A stretch of DNA of 64,000 bases from JANMMJ01 sp964543235 (lineage in GTDB: Bacteria > Pseudomonadota > Alphaproteobacteria > Rhizobiales > Aestuariivirgaceae). Of this stretch, positions 36,609 through 45,098 are shown piece by piece. A program made the translations under genes and the position numbers. Location of the stretch: NCBI GenBank assembly GCA_964543235.1, contig CAZIXE010000006.1, forward strand, positions 1 to 64,000, given 5' to 3'. The number at the start of each line of letters is the position of its first letter. Positions within the stretch are counted from its first letter, which is position 1. The notes under the pieces were generated by a model. That model was not told where the DNA came from and did no database searches. It saw only the letters and a program-made list of their open reading frames with translations.

Positions 36609-36977
36609 ATGACGAGTTTCGAGACTTGGCCGCCCGGCATCTGGCTCGGCCTCACCGGCACACCGGCCCTGATCTCGCTGGGGCAGGTGCTGTTCAAGCT
36701 GGTTGGCGAGCGCATGAACGCGGCGCCGGCGGCCAGCTGGTTCTCGGCGGCGGCCGATCCCTATTTCGCCGCCGCCATGGCGGTCTATGCGGGCGCGACG
36801 CTCTCCTGGATCTATGTGTTGCGAACCGTGCCGCTGGGGCTCGCCTATACCTTCACCTCGCTCGGCTTCATCATCGTGCCGCTCCTGTCGGCCCTGCTGT
36901 TCGGGGAAGCCATCACGCTGCGCGATGCGCTGGGCGTCATGATGATCGTCGCAGGGCTCAGCGTGATTCATGGATAG
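36609..36977 (+). CDS. SMR/EamA-type small membrane protein (ArnE/ArnF-like flippase subunit)
   Basis: 122 residues with four membrane helices, the size of a small multidrug resistance unit or of the ArnE/ArnF subunits that flip undecaprenyl-phosphate-linked aminoarabinose. Motifs YVLRTVPLGLAYTFTSLGF and FGEAITLRDALGVMMIVAG are characteristic of the SMR/EamA fold. The glycan context favours a lipid-linked-sugar flippase over a drug pump. Its end overlaps the next gene by eight bases, so they are translationally coupled. Confidence 0.75.
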   Translation: MTSFETWPPGIWLGLTGTPALISLGQVLFKLVGERMNAAPAASWFSAAADPYFAAAMAVYAGATLSWIYVLRTVPLGLAYTFTSLGFIIVPLLSALLFGEAITLRDALGVMMIVAGLSVIHG

Positions 36978-38502
36978 CAGAGCCTTCCTCGACAGCGAAG
37001 CCGCTGCGGCCCGAACGCGTGCTGCTGGCCTTGCCTGGCCAGCAGTGTCGCTGATCGTGCTGTTCATGGCAGGCATCTCATTGCTGGTTCACGACCGCTA
37101 CCACAACGCCGATGTGAGCTGGCTCATCACCGCTGCCGAAGGCGTCCTGCAGGGAAAGGTTCTCTACAAGGACATACTGGAGACCAATCCGCCGGCTGCT
37201 GTCCTGCTTTACCTGATACCAAGCCGAATTGCGGCATGGCTGCATTTCATGGCAGAGGATGCCGTAACCCTTCAGACCTATCTCGTGGCATTCGTGAGCC
37301 TGGCGCTGACGTCGCGGGTACTTCCGAACACGATCAACGGAATGGCGAATGCCAGGCTGTGGCTGTTCATGGTCATGGCTGCCGGCGTGCTGATCCTGCC
37401 CATGCACGGGTTTGCCCAGCGCGAGCACTATGCCGTGATGCTGTCACTGCCGATGGTGGCCAATTTCATCAGATTTGCCGAAGTGGGTAGCTGGGCCCGC
37501 GGCTGGCAATCCTGGGCGATAGTCCTGTTGGCCTCACTACCCCTTGCGCTGAAACCGATATTTGCACTGCCCGGGGTTCTGCTGCTGGCTCATGCGCTCG
37601 TTCATGCGCGGTCCTGGCGCCCGATGCTCGACAGCGGAATCGTCCACGCAGGACTGATCGGCACGGGTCTCACGGTGACCCTCGTCTGGGGCTTTCCGCA
37701 CTACCTGGAAATTGTCGTTCCGATCCTTCGCGACATCTATGTTCCGGCGCGAAGCGATTTCATGGCCATTCTCCTGGGCGAACATGTCTTTGTCGCCGGC
37801 CTGGCTGCAATCATCATCAGCATCGGGCTGGCGGGCGTGGCGCGGCCAACGGAGGGAGTCGTATCAATGATCCTCGCCGCCGCTGGATTCCTCGCCGGTT
37901 ATGTGATCCAGGGGAAGGGCTTTCCCTATCACGCCTATCCTGCCCTGTTCTACGGCATCTGCGCGCTATGCATACTGATCCTGGCGCGCCTGACAGACGT
38001 CTCACGCGGTGGCGGATCGGTGAGGCTTACCGTGACGATATATTCGATCGTCTTGGCGATCATCGCAGGGGCGGCCACGAAGGACCTCGCCTGGAGGCGG
38101 CAGCCGATGACGGACCTGGCCTGGGCCGGAGAGCTGGACCGGCCGACGGTGATGATGATCAGCAAGGAAATCCAGATCGCCTTCCCGCTCATCCGCAAGA
38201 TCGGCGGCCAGTGGGTCGATCCGGCCAACGGGCAGTGGATGGTGTTCTACTCCGCTTTCATGCTGAGGCGCGCCGGTGAGGACCAGGCGCGCCGTGCCGT
38301 ATTGGAATACTACTATGACCGCGGCCTTCAGGAGGCGATACAGGTTATCGAGAGAGAGAAGCCCGATCTCATACTGATCGACATGTCGCCGTACATGGCG
38401 TGGCTGCGCGAGGCCTTCGAGTCAGCGAGGCCTGGCCTGCTGAGCGGCTACAGTCCGGTGGCAGAAGAACGCTACATCCGGGTGATGCGCCGCAATCAGT
38501 GA
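36970..38502 (+). CDS. Polytopic membrane protein, GT-C (ArnT/PMT-like) glycosyltransferase candidate
   Basis: 510 residues with about ten helices and a C-terminal soluble domain. The first external loop has HNADVSWLITAAEGVL with a candidate catalytic Asp and downstream YKDILETNPP, a pattern common in GT39/GT83-like mannosyl and arabinosyl transferases. It is coupled to the SMR-type flippase gene by an eight-base overlap, suggesting the pair handles one lipid-linked sugar. It converges with the next gene, sharing seven bases at the 3' ends. Confidence 0.7.
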   Translation: MDSRAFLDSEAAAARTRAAGLAWPAVSLIVLFMAGISLLVHDRYHNADVSWLITAAEGVLQGKVLYKDILETNPPAAVLLYLIPSRIAAWLHFMAEDAVTLQTYLVAFVSLALTSRVLPNTINGMANARLWLFMVMAAGVLILPMHGFAQREHYAVMLSLPMVANFIRFAEVGSWARGWQSWAIVLLASLPLALKPIFALPGVLLLAHALVHARSWRPMLDSGIVHAGLIGTGLTVTLVWGFPHYLEIVVPILRDIYVPARSDFMAILLGEHVFVAGLAAIIISIGLAGVARPTEGVVSMILAAAGFLAGYVIQGKGFPYHAYPALFYGICALCILILARLTDVSRGGGSVRLTVTIYSIVLAIIAGAATKDLAWRRQPMTDLAWAGELDRPTVMMISKEIQIAFPLIRKIGGQWVDPANGQWMVFYSAFMLRRAGEDQARRAVLEYYYDRGLQEAIQVIEREKPDLILIDMSPYMAWLREAFESARPGLLSGYSPVAEERYIRVMRRNQ

Positions 38503-40118
38503 GGCGCGCCGGGAGGCAGGTGGACCGTGTAGCCGGCGAGTTCGCGCTCGACGGGATAGTATCGGAGAATAGCTTCCCGCATTGCCGGCGTATAGCGCGC
38601 GCGAAACTGAAGCCCGTCGTTTCGCCCCTCAGCGACGATCATCGAAAACTCCCGCCTGCCGACCTGTGCGAGAACTGGTTTCTCGTCGAACCTGCCAAGA
38701 GCCGACAGCTCGGCCACAATCGCCGGCTCAAGGTAGATGCCCTTGCTGCTGCGAAGGAGGGACACCATGTCGTCCGAAATCACGTGCTGGCGAGCTGACG
38801 CAATCAGTTCCGAAAGCAGCCGCTGTTCCGCCAGCCATTTCTCGCCCTTGCCGCCAAACAGGGCGGTCTGGGGGGCAGCGATGGCGACCTGAAGAGCCAG
38901 TGAAATGGTCACTAGGGCGCCAGTTACCACTTTGGTTTTGTTAAGAGGGGCAACAGGACTTGAGCTGGCGAGGCTGTACACTAGAAACCCCATGTAGGGT
39001 GCGAGTGCTATCCCGAGAATGATGCTTAGGGAATTCATCCATTCGATCAGGTAGTTGAATGCAGCACCGCTTTTCAGAACCAGTGGAAGCAGCAGCGTGC
39101 AGATCAGAAGATAACTGACGGCGAAGAGCTCCGCCGTCGCCAGGCGGCTGCGAACTCTGACCTGAGTTGCGGATGAAGTCTCTTGGGCAGCAGGGGAAGC
39201 ACCCGGCGAAAGGACAGTCAGCAGCAACCATGCCACCGGAATGACAATGAACATCAGGTGATACTTCAAGACCGTCGAGACCATAGTCAGGTTTTCGAGA
39301 TCAAGTCTGTTGACGTTGTAGGAAACGACGTTCCGGAGAAAGCCGCCTTGCGTGTGCAGATGCAGCGCAAGGAGGAGCAACAGTCCGAGCGCCACCGACG
39401 AGGCAAGCCCGGCCACTGCAGATCTCCAATCTCTCAGCGCCAGTGTCAGATAGAGAGCGAGGGGGCCGGCTATCATGGTCTGCTTGGTAAAGACCGCCAG
39501 GACCAGAAACAGTGAACTCAACAAGACCCAGGGGAGGCGGCCCCGAGCAAACAGGCCAAGGCTCACACCGGCAAGTGTCAGGAACATTGCCAGATTGTCG
39601 ACCCTGTAGAGGGCAGACCAGTAGGCAATGGGCATGAATGCGAAAGTGAATAGGCCGGCAGAGACGCTGGCAAGAGATCGTGACAGCGTGCCGCAAGAGC
39701 GTGCCGCTGCCAGCCAGGCGAGATAACCGATGAGAGCGGCCGACCCGAAGGCCGATAGCACTGAGACAAGGCGGCCGGCGGCCAGACCATCGACGCCAAG
39801 CCACGATGCGACCAGCTCGGCCGTGACATGAAAGACCGGAGGATAATGAAAGATGATGTGCGGCACATCGTTGATGTCGCCGTAGCCTTCACCCCGCATG
39901 ATCATAATCGCCTGCTGCCAGACGATGCCCTCGCCGTAGTCGAGCTGGTGCGGGAAGGTAACCGCCCTGATCATGTTGGCGACCCATCCGGCGAAGTTCA
40001 TGACGAGTGCGCTCAACAGCAGCATCGCTCCAGCAACGGACAACAGCCAAAGATATCGCCCGGCCGGCCGCGGCTGGGCGGTGGCCGTATCGTGCTGCGA
40101 GATCACGCGATTATTCAC
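38496..40118 (-). CDS. Polytopic membrane protein, GT-C glycosyltransferase candidate
   Basis: 540 residues with about ten helices. The first external loop carries LDYGEGIVWQQA and then FHYPPVFH, matching the DxG/E and YPP features of bacterial GT-C membrane glycosyltransferases; a soluble C-terminal tail of about 120 residues follows. It overlaps the upstream methyltransferase gene by eight bases and is the last gene of the minus-strand glycan operon. Substrates are unknown. Confidence 0.68.
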   Translation of the reverse strand: MNNRVISQHDTATAQPRPAGRYLWLLSVAGAMLLLSALVMNFAGWVANMIRAVTFPHQLDYGEGIVWQQAIMIMRGEGYGDINDVPHIIFHYPPVFHVTAELVASWLGVDGLAAGRLVSVLSAFGSAALIGYLAWLAAARSCGTLSRSLASVSAGLFTFAFMPIAYWSALYRVDNLAMFLTLAGVSLGLFARGRLPWVLLSSLFLVLAVFTKQTMIAGPLALYLTLALRDWRSAVAGLASSVALGLLLLLALHLHTQGGFLRNVVSYNVNRLDLENLTMVSTVLKYHLMFIVIPVAWLLLTVLSPGASPAAQETSSATQVRVRSRLATAELFAVSYLLICTLLLPLVLKSGAAFNYLIEWMNSLSIILGIALAPYMGFLVYSLASSSPVAPLNKTKVVTGALVTISLALQVAIAAPQTALFGGKGEKWLAEQRLLSELIASARQHVISDDMVSLLRSSKGIYLEPAIVAELSALGRFDEKPVLAQVGRREFSMIVAEGRNDGLQFRARYTPAMREAILRYYPVERELAGYTVHLPPGAPH

Positions 40119-40752
40119 GACCGGGCCTTGCCGTTACCAGCATCTGCTTGCCGAGCGGCTTGAAGGGTGAGGCGAGATAGGCGCGGATCAGGAGGGGCGA
40201 GACCGGGAGCCTGGACTTGATGGTGAGGGGCAGAAAGCGCGGCCGCACGTCAAGCACTTCATAGCCATTGGCGGCGAGGAAGTCGGCGAGGCTCACATGC
40301 GAGTAGACCGACACATGGGTATAGTCATCGAAATACTCGCGCCAGGCATAACGGTAGTTGGGCTGCAGGATGGTCAGCACGCCGCGTGGCGAGAGCTTCC
40401 GGCGGAGAGCGGCGAGCGCCTTGCGGAACTGGTCCCGGGACAGATGCTCGAACAGGTTGCTGGCGAAGGCATAATCGATCGTGCCGTCGTCCAGCATCGA
40501 CAGGTCATCGGCACTTCCGACGATAGCTTCGACCCCGGGCTGGAGGTGACTGCGGATACCCTCCCAGGCGTCGAGGCCGATGCGGCGGCGGGCCACGACA
40601 TTGTTGATGAAATCGCCATAGCCGCAGCCCAGGTCCAGGACACAGAAATCCGGCTGGATAAGACGACTGAAATGGGCGCGCCACAGCGTGCGCCACAAGA
40701 CGTCGCGGCGCGGATCGGGCGCAAAGCGCGAGGTGTGGTAGCCCTCATACAT
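40111..40752 (-). CDS. Class I SAM-dependent methyltransferase
   Basis: 213 residues. Motif I is VLDLGCGYGDF at about 38-48, followed by acidic motif II (GLDAWEG) and a motif IV-like YAFASNLFEHL segment. This is the Methyltransf_11/23 type often found in glycan clusters, where it may methylate a sugar or lipid-linked intermediate. It overlaps the GT2 gene upstream and the GT-C gene downstream by eight bases each. Confidence 0.85.
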   Translation of the reverse strand: MYEGYHTSRFAPDPRRDVLWRTLWRAHFSRLIQPDFCVLDLGCGYGDFINNVVARRRIGLDAWEGIRSHLQPGVEAIVGSADDLSMLDDGTIDYAFASNLFEHLSRDQFRKALAALRRKLSPRGVLTILQPNYRYAWREYFDDYTHVSVYSHVSLADFLAANGYEVLDVRPRFLPLTIKSRLPVSPLLIRAYLASPFKPLGKQMLVTARPGRE

Positions 40753-41857
40753 CAGGGGTTTTCCAGCCGAAGGTCAGCCCGTGCATCATGCGCAGCCCGA
40801 CGCACAGGGCCCGCCAGTTGTGCACGTTCCCGCCCTTGCTCTCGCCCACCCGGGCATAGAAGGTGATGGGGCACTCGACAAAGACCAGATGGCTGGCAAG
40901 AACCTGGTCAATAAAATGGGCGTTGAATTCGAGATTGATGGCGCTGTTGAGCTGCGGGAGCAGGGTGAGCAATGCGCTGCGCCGGCACAGCTTGTAGGTG
41001 GAGCCCAGATCGGTGACGGTACCCGAGCCGAGATGCTTGGCTTCCAGAAGCTTGGCGACGAACAGGTTGCCGTAGAACATGAAGGTGGTGAGCTGGGTGT
41101 GGCGCTCGCGGAGCGTCTCGACGATGCGGGTGCCGTTGACGATGTCGGCATGGGGCGCATAGGCCAGCAGCTTGTCGATGTCGATCGAGCGGAAGGTGCG
41201 GTCGCCTTCGCACAGGATGACGATCTCCGTGTCCTCATGTTTCGCGGCTTCCGACAGGCAGCGATGGACGCAATGGCCATAGCCCTGGTTCGGCTCATTG
41301 ATGGCGATGGCACCGGCGTCACGGGCGCGCTGCAAGGTATTGTCGGTACTGTTGTTGCTGACGACGATGACGCGGCGGACTTTGGGATGGCTGCGGAAAT
41401 CGCGGACCGCATCGGCGATGCTGACCTCGTCATTGTAGGCGGTGAGGGCGACGGTGACCTGATCCGCGGCGAGCGGCGTGGTCCTGAGGCCGTTTTCGGT
41501 GCGCTTGCGATTGAACAGCACCAGCACATCGAACAGCGAAAGCACCAGCCCAGCCACCAGCGGCAGCCCGCTGTACCATACGAGCCATTCGCTGACGGCG
41601 GTCAATTGCTGATAGGGGCCGATGAGGTAGCGCGGCAGCACCAGCGCGACGCCGAGCAAGTACATCGCGAGGCCAATGCAACATAAATAGATGCCATAGA
41701 GCAGAAATGGGATCGACAGGATCCCTTCGGCATCCGGCAGCAGGCGGCGAACACCCGGCACATCGGTGGGCAGATTGCGCGGCCGGCTCCCCGGGCTGCC
41801 GGGGTTACCGGAAGGGCGATCGCCGGTCCTCCGGGTGAGGCTCTGCTTCATGTCCAT
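40745..41857 (-). CDS. Membrane-associated GT2-family glycosyltransferase
   Basis: 370 residues. Two N-terminal hydrophobic helices (about 48-75 and 92-112) precede a GT-A domain that starts VTVALTAYNDEVSIADAV and carries the nucleotide-sugar acidic motif ILCEGDRTF. The N-terminal membrane hairpin is unusual for a polyprenyl-phosphate transferase, which normally has C-terminal helices, so a different acceptor is possible. It overlaps the GtrA gene upstream by ten bases and the methyltransferase downstream by eight. Confidence 0.82.
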   Translation of the reverse strand: MDMKQSLTRRTGDRPSGNPGSPGSRPRNLPTDVPGVRRLLPDAEGILSIPFLLYGIYLCCIGLAMYLLGVALVLPRYLIGPYQQLTAVSEWLVWYSGLPLVAGLVLSLFDVLVLFNRKRTENGLRTTPLAADQVTVALTAYNDEVSIADAVRDFRSHPKVRRVIVVSNNSTDNTLQRARDAGAIAINEPNQGYGHCVHRCLSEAAKHEDTEIVILCEGDRTFRSIDIDKLLAYAPHADIVNGTRIVETLRERHTQLTTFMFYGNLFVAKLLEAKHLGSGTVTDLGSTYKLCRRSALLTLLPQLNSAINLEFNAHFIDQVLASHLVFVECPITFYARVGESKGGNVHNWRALCVGLRMMHGLTFGWKTPDV

Positions 41858-42261
41858 CGATCCTGACCGGGGCCCAGCCGATGGGGCCTGAACGCCCAGG
41901 TTCGCGACAGCACGAAGTTGAAGGGCGGGACAATCGCGAGGATGGCCAGCATGGCAAAGGCGTAGTCCAGGCCGCCGAGCGTGGTGACGGCATGGATGAT
42001 CAGGGTCGTGATCCCCAAGCCCAGCAGCGAGACGGCGGCAAACCGGACAAGATGGCGGCCGTGGCTGCCGCGCAGACTGAAAGTCCAGTGAAAGTTGCCG
42101 AGATAGGAGATCGAGAAGGCCGCCGCGTATCCTGCCAGGTTCGCCTGATAGGGGCCAATGCCGGCCGCCGACCGCGCCAGGTAGGCGACGGCCACATGGG
42201 CCAGTGTGGCGAGCAGACCGATGCCCACGAACCTGCAGAGCTGGGCCAGGACCTCCTTCAT
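41848..42261 (-). CDS. GtrA-family membrane protein (putative lipid-linked sugar flippase)
   Basis: 137 residues with four membrane helices. FVGIGLLATLAHVAVAYL and LSRTWAFR are GtrA/DPMS_2 signatures; the family is thought to flip or support undecaprenyl-phosphate-linked sugars across the inner membrane. It overlaps the upstream methyltransferase gene by four bases (ATGA) and the downstream GT2 gene by ten. With the GtrB-like GT2 two genes upstream it could form a gtrA-gtrB module. Confidence 0.87.
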   Translation of the reverse strand: MKEVLAQLCRFVGIGLLATLAHVAVAYLARSAAGIGPYQANLAGYAAAFSISYLGNFHWTFSLRGSHGRHLVRFAAVSLLGLGITTLIIHAVTTLGGLDYAFAMLAILAIVPPFNFVLSRTWAFRPHRLGPGQDRWT

Positions 42262-42992
42262 CGGCGGCGCTGCCCCACTACCGCAAACAGGGAAAGCCCG
42301 AAAAGCAGCGGCACGGTGCCGACCACGTGGCGCTCGGCTGCGAAGATCCGGGTGAACAGCGCGTTGATGACCGGGCCGGGCGGCGCGGCAGTCCCGCCGG
42401 TTTGTCTGCGCAGCGGTTCGGCGAGGCGGTGGGCCACGGCAAGCGGAAAGAGGAGGGTATTGAAATAGCCGATCCTTTTGGGCTCGAGACCGGCCGCGCG
42501 AATGGCTTCAGTCAGGCTCGACCTGGTGTAGCGGCGCTTGTGATGGTGGATCTCGTCGTGGCGGGACCAAAGCCAGGGCATGGCGGGCACGGTGAGGAGG
42601 ATGGAGCCATGCGGCTTGAGTTTCCGGCCAAGGGCTGCCAGGGAGGCCTTGTCGTCATCAATGTGCTCAAGAACGTCAAGCAGCGCGATCATGTCGAAAC
42701 TTGCGTCGGCATAGGGGAGATCGTCGGGCAGGGCACCGTAGGCTATGGACATGCCGGTTTTCTCGGCCGCTGTGCGCCGCGCCATGTCGTCAAACTCGAA
42801 GGCCCGCAGGCGGCCGTAAGTCGACAACAGTTCCAGATTGCCTCCCGTGCCGCAACCCGCTTCGAGGATTTCGGCCTCTGCCGGGGGGCGGACGAGCGTC
42901 TCAATGAGCCTGGCGACGATGCGGCGGCGGCCGGCAAACCACCAATGGGTAGCCTCGTCGGCGGCCATCTGCTGATAGGCACTGCGGTCCAT
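42258..42992 (-). CDS. Class I SAM-dependent methyltransferase
   Basis: 244 residues. Motif I ILEAGCGTGGNLELL, motif II FEFDDMAR and IALLDVLEHIDD define a Rossmann methyltransferase of the Methyltransf_11/UbiE-like group. A hydrophobic C-terminal end (VVGTVPLLFGLSLFAVVG) suggests membrane association. It sits three bases after the GtrB-like gene and overlaps gtrA by four bases, so it belongs to the same operon; a lipid-linked glycan is a plausible substrate. Confidence 0.83.
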   Translation of the reverse strand: MDRSAYQQMAADEATHWWFAGRRRIVARLIETLVRPPAEAEILEAGCGTGGNLELLSTYGRLRAFEFDDMARRTAAEKTGMSIAYGALPDDLPYADASFDMIALLDVLEHIDDDKASLAALGRKLKPHGSILLTVPAMPWLWSRHDEIHHHKRRYTRSSLTEAIRAAGLEPKRIGYFNTLLFPLAVAHRLAEPLRRQTGGTAAPPGPVINALFTRIFAAERHVVGTVPLLFGLSLFAVVGQRRR

Positions 42993-42995
42993 CGC

Positions 42996-44015
42996 CTATT
43001 CCAGCCCGATCTTCGATTCGATCACATAGTTCGGCCGGCCGCGGACTTCGCGGGCGATGCGGCCGACATATTCGCCGAGGATGCCGAGGGAGACGAGGTT
43101 GAAGCTGCCGAGAAACAGGACCATGGCCATGAGCGAGGCGTAGCCCGGTGTGTCGACGCCGTAAATCAGAGTGCGGATGACGATGTAGAAACCGAACAGG
43201 GCAGCGAAGATGCCGAGCGCGATGCCGAGCCAGGTTGAAACGCGGAGCGGGATGGTGGAGGAGGAAACGATACCGTCAATGGCCAGCGCCCACAGCCTGC
43301 CATAGGGCCATTTGGAGGCGCCCGCCACGCGCGGCGGCCGCTCATACTCGATGGTCGCGGTCTCATAACCCACCCATGAGAACAGCCCCTTGCTGAAGCG
43401 GTTGTTCTCGTTGAGCAGCTTCAGGGTCTCGACCACCTCGCGGTCGAGCAGGCGGAAATCGCCGACATTGGGCGAGATCGGGTACTCGGCGAGGCGGTTG
43501 TAGATGCGGTAGAACCATTCGGAGGTCTGGCGCTTCAGCCAGGTGTCGGCATCGCGGTTAGAGCGCCTGGCATTCACCACCCTGGCGCCCTCCTGCCAGC
43601 GCCGCACCATTTCCTGGAAGAGCTCCGGCGGATCCTGCAGGTCGACGTCGATGGGGATCGCGACCCGGCCGCTGACATGGGCAATCCCGGCCGCCAGCGC
43701 TGCCTCCTTGCCGAAATTCCGCGACAGGTTGAGGAGCTTGACCTTGGGATTGCGGGTCGCGGCGGCGGCAATGGCGATGCGGGTGGCGTCGGTGCTGCCG
43801 TCGTTGACGAAAATGACCTCGTAGTTGCGGGTGCCGTCGATCGCCAGGCTGGCGGCCTCGGCAAACGGGATCACCCGGTCAAGGAACAGCGGCACGGCCT
43901 CCTGTTCGTTGTAAACAGGCACGATGAGCGACAGCGAAACGGGGCGCGGTTGGAGCTGCTTTGCGATCTGCATTTGCAAGTCAGTATGTCTCGCCATGGG
44001 CTGAGGCGCTGGCAT
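42996..44015 (-). CDS. Polyprenyl-phosphate glycosyltransferase, GtrB/DPM1-like (GT2)
   Basis: 339 residues. A GT-A domain begins SLIVPVYNEQEAVPLF; the nucleotide-sugar DxD-type region is IPIDVDLQDPPELF, and RRSNRDADTWLKR lies beyond. Two C-terminal membrane helices (about 245-300) are typical of GtrB, ArnC and bactoprenol glucosyltransferase. It should load a sugar onto undecaprenyl phosphate at the cytoplasmic face for GtrA or the SMR-type protein to flip. It is the first gene of the minus-strand glycan operon. Several in-frame ATGs (44015, 43997, 43973) lack good ribosome binding sites, so the start is uncertain. Confidence 0.87.
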   Translation of the reverse strand: MPAPQPMARHTDLQMQIAKQLQPRPVSLSLIVPVYNEQEAVPLFLDRVIPFAEAASLAIDGTRNYEVIFVNDGSTDATRIAIAAAATRNPKVKLLNLSRNFGKEAALAAGIAHVSGRVAIPIDVDLQDPPELFQEMVRRWQEGARVVNARRSNRDADTWLKRQTSEWFYRIYNRLAEYPISPNVGDFRLLDREVVETLKLLNENNRFSKGLFSWVGYETATIEYERPPRVAGASKWPYGRLWALAIDGIVSSSTIPLRVSTWLGIALGIFAALFGFYIVIRTLIYGVDTPGYASLMAMVLFLGSFNLVSLGILGEYVGRIAREVRGRPNYVIESKIGLE

Positions 44016-44078
44016 CGCTAGAATGATCCAATTTCTCTCGTAACGCCACCGTCATGCAAGGCCGGGACCAGATCTTCT

Positions 44079-44462
44079 TCAACCGGCAGCCACCACCGAA
44101 ACTTCGACGACCAGGTCGGGATGCGCCAGACCGGCAACGATCAGCAGGGTCGCCGCGGCGCGATGGCCCTTCAGCATGCGGTCGCGGGTCTCGCGGTAGA
44201 GGCCGATATGGGAGCGGTCGGTGATGTAGACATGGGCATCGACGATGTCGGTGTGGTCCATGCCTTCTTCCCTGAGAATGGCCATGACATTGGCCCAGCA
44301 AAGCTCATGCTGTTCGGCGGGGGTTGTGGCAATGGTGCCATCGGTTCGGGCACCCACCTGTCCCGCCACATGGACGATGCGGGCGCCCGGTTCGATGGCG
44401 ATGGCCTGGGCATAGTTCGAGAACGGGGGCGTGGCATCAGCAGACTTGATTTCGCGTTGCAT
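44079..44462 (-). CDS. RidA/YjgF-family protein lacking the catalytic arginine
   Basis: 127 residues of the small trimeric RidA fold (VHVAGQVGARTDGT, then QHELCWANVMAIL). Archetypal RidA enzymes use an arginine near residue 105 to hydrolyse 2-aminoacrylate; the corresponding position in RAAATLLIVAGL is an alanine. The protein therefore belongs to one of the other Rid subfamilies and probably does a different reaction or none. It is divergent from ssb, with the SOS promoter in between. Confidence 0.85.
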   Translation of the reverse strand: MQREIKSADATPPFSNYAQAIAIEPGARIVHVAGQVGARTDGTIATTPAEQHELCWANVMAILREEGMDHTDIVDAHVYITDRSHIGLYRETRDRMLKGHRAAATLLIVAGLAHPDLVVEVSVVAAG

Positions 44463-44500
44463 TGGGGAACTCCGTGTTGGCGGCCGCGATCATATTCGCC

Positions 44501-44529
44501 TTGACGCGAACATAAAGAGAACATATTGT
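44501..44529 (+). promoter_or_regulatory. ssb promoter with LexA box (GAAC-N7-GAAC)
   Basis: TTGACG at 44501-44506, a 17-base spacer and TATTGT at 44524-44529 form a good promoter. Inside the spacer GAAC (44508-44511), seven bases and GAAC (44519-44522) make a perfect alphaproteobacterial SOS box, so LexA binding would block RNA polymerase directly. The ssb ATG is about 80 bases downstream. Confidence 0.8.
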
Positions 44530-44609
44530 TGTCGTGTGGATAAGTCGGCTTCCGCGATGAAACGGCGGAGGCATTGAACTAGTGTGCGGACAGGAAAAGG
44601 AGTGCGGGC

Positions 44610-45098
44610 ATGGCCGGATCAGTCAACAAAGTCATTCTGGTGGGCAATCTCGGCAGGGACCCGGAGGTCCGCCACACCCAGGACGGCAAGGCCATCGTCA
44701 ATCTGAGCATTGCCACGTCCGAGACATGGCGCGACCGGCAGACCGGCGAGCGCAAGGAACGTACGGAGTGGCATCGCGTGGTCATCTTCAATGAGAACCT
44801 GGCGAAGGTTGCCGAGCAATACCTGAAGAAGGGCTCCAAGGTCTATGTCGAGGGACAGCTGCAGACCCGCAAATATACCGACAATGCCGGTGTCGAGCGC
44901 TATTCGACGGAAGTGGTCCTGCAGAACTTCCGCGGCGAGCTCACCATGCTCGATGGCCGCAATGGTGGGGCCGGCGACAGCGCCGGCTATGCCGGATCCG
45001 AGGAATTCGGACAATCGGGGCCGATGAGCGGCGGCCGGCCAAGCGGCGGCAAGGCCCAGAGCTTCGTGCGCGATCTGGACGATGAGGTGCCGTTCTGA
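44610..45098 (+). CDS. ssb: Single-stranded DNA-binding protein
   Basis: 162 residues. The N-terminal OB fold begins [19 protein letters not shown] and is followed by a Gly-rich flexible linker and the acidic C-terminal tip DDEVPF, which docks replication and repair partners. AAGGAG lies eight bases before the ATG. It is controlled by a LexA-box promoter. In many alphaproteobacteria ssb is divergent from uvrA; here a RidA-like gene occupies that side. Confidence 0.95.
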   Translation: MAGSVNKVILVGNLGRDPEVRHTQDGKAIVNLSIATSETWRDRQTGERKERTEWHRVVIFNENLAKVAEQYLKKGSKVYVEGQLQTRKYTDNAGVERYSTEVVLQNFRGELTMLDGRNGGAGDSAGYAGSEEFGQSGPMSGGRPSGGKAQSFVRDLDDEVPF

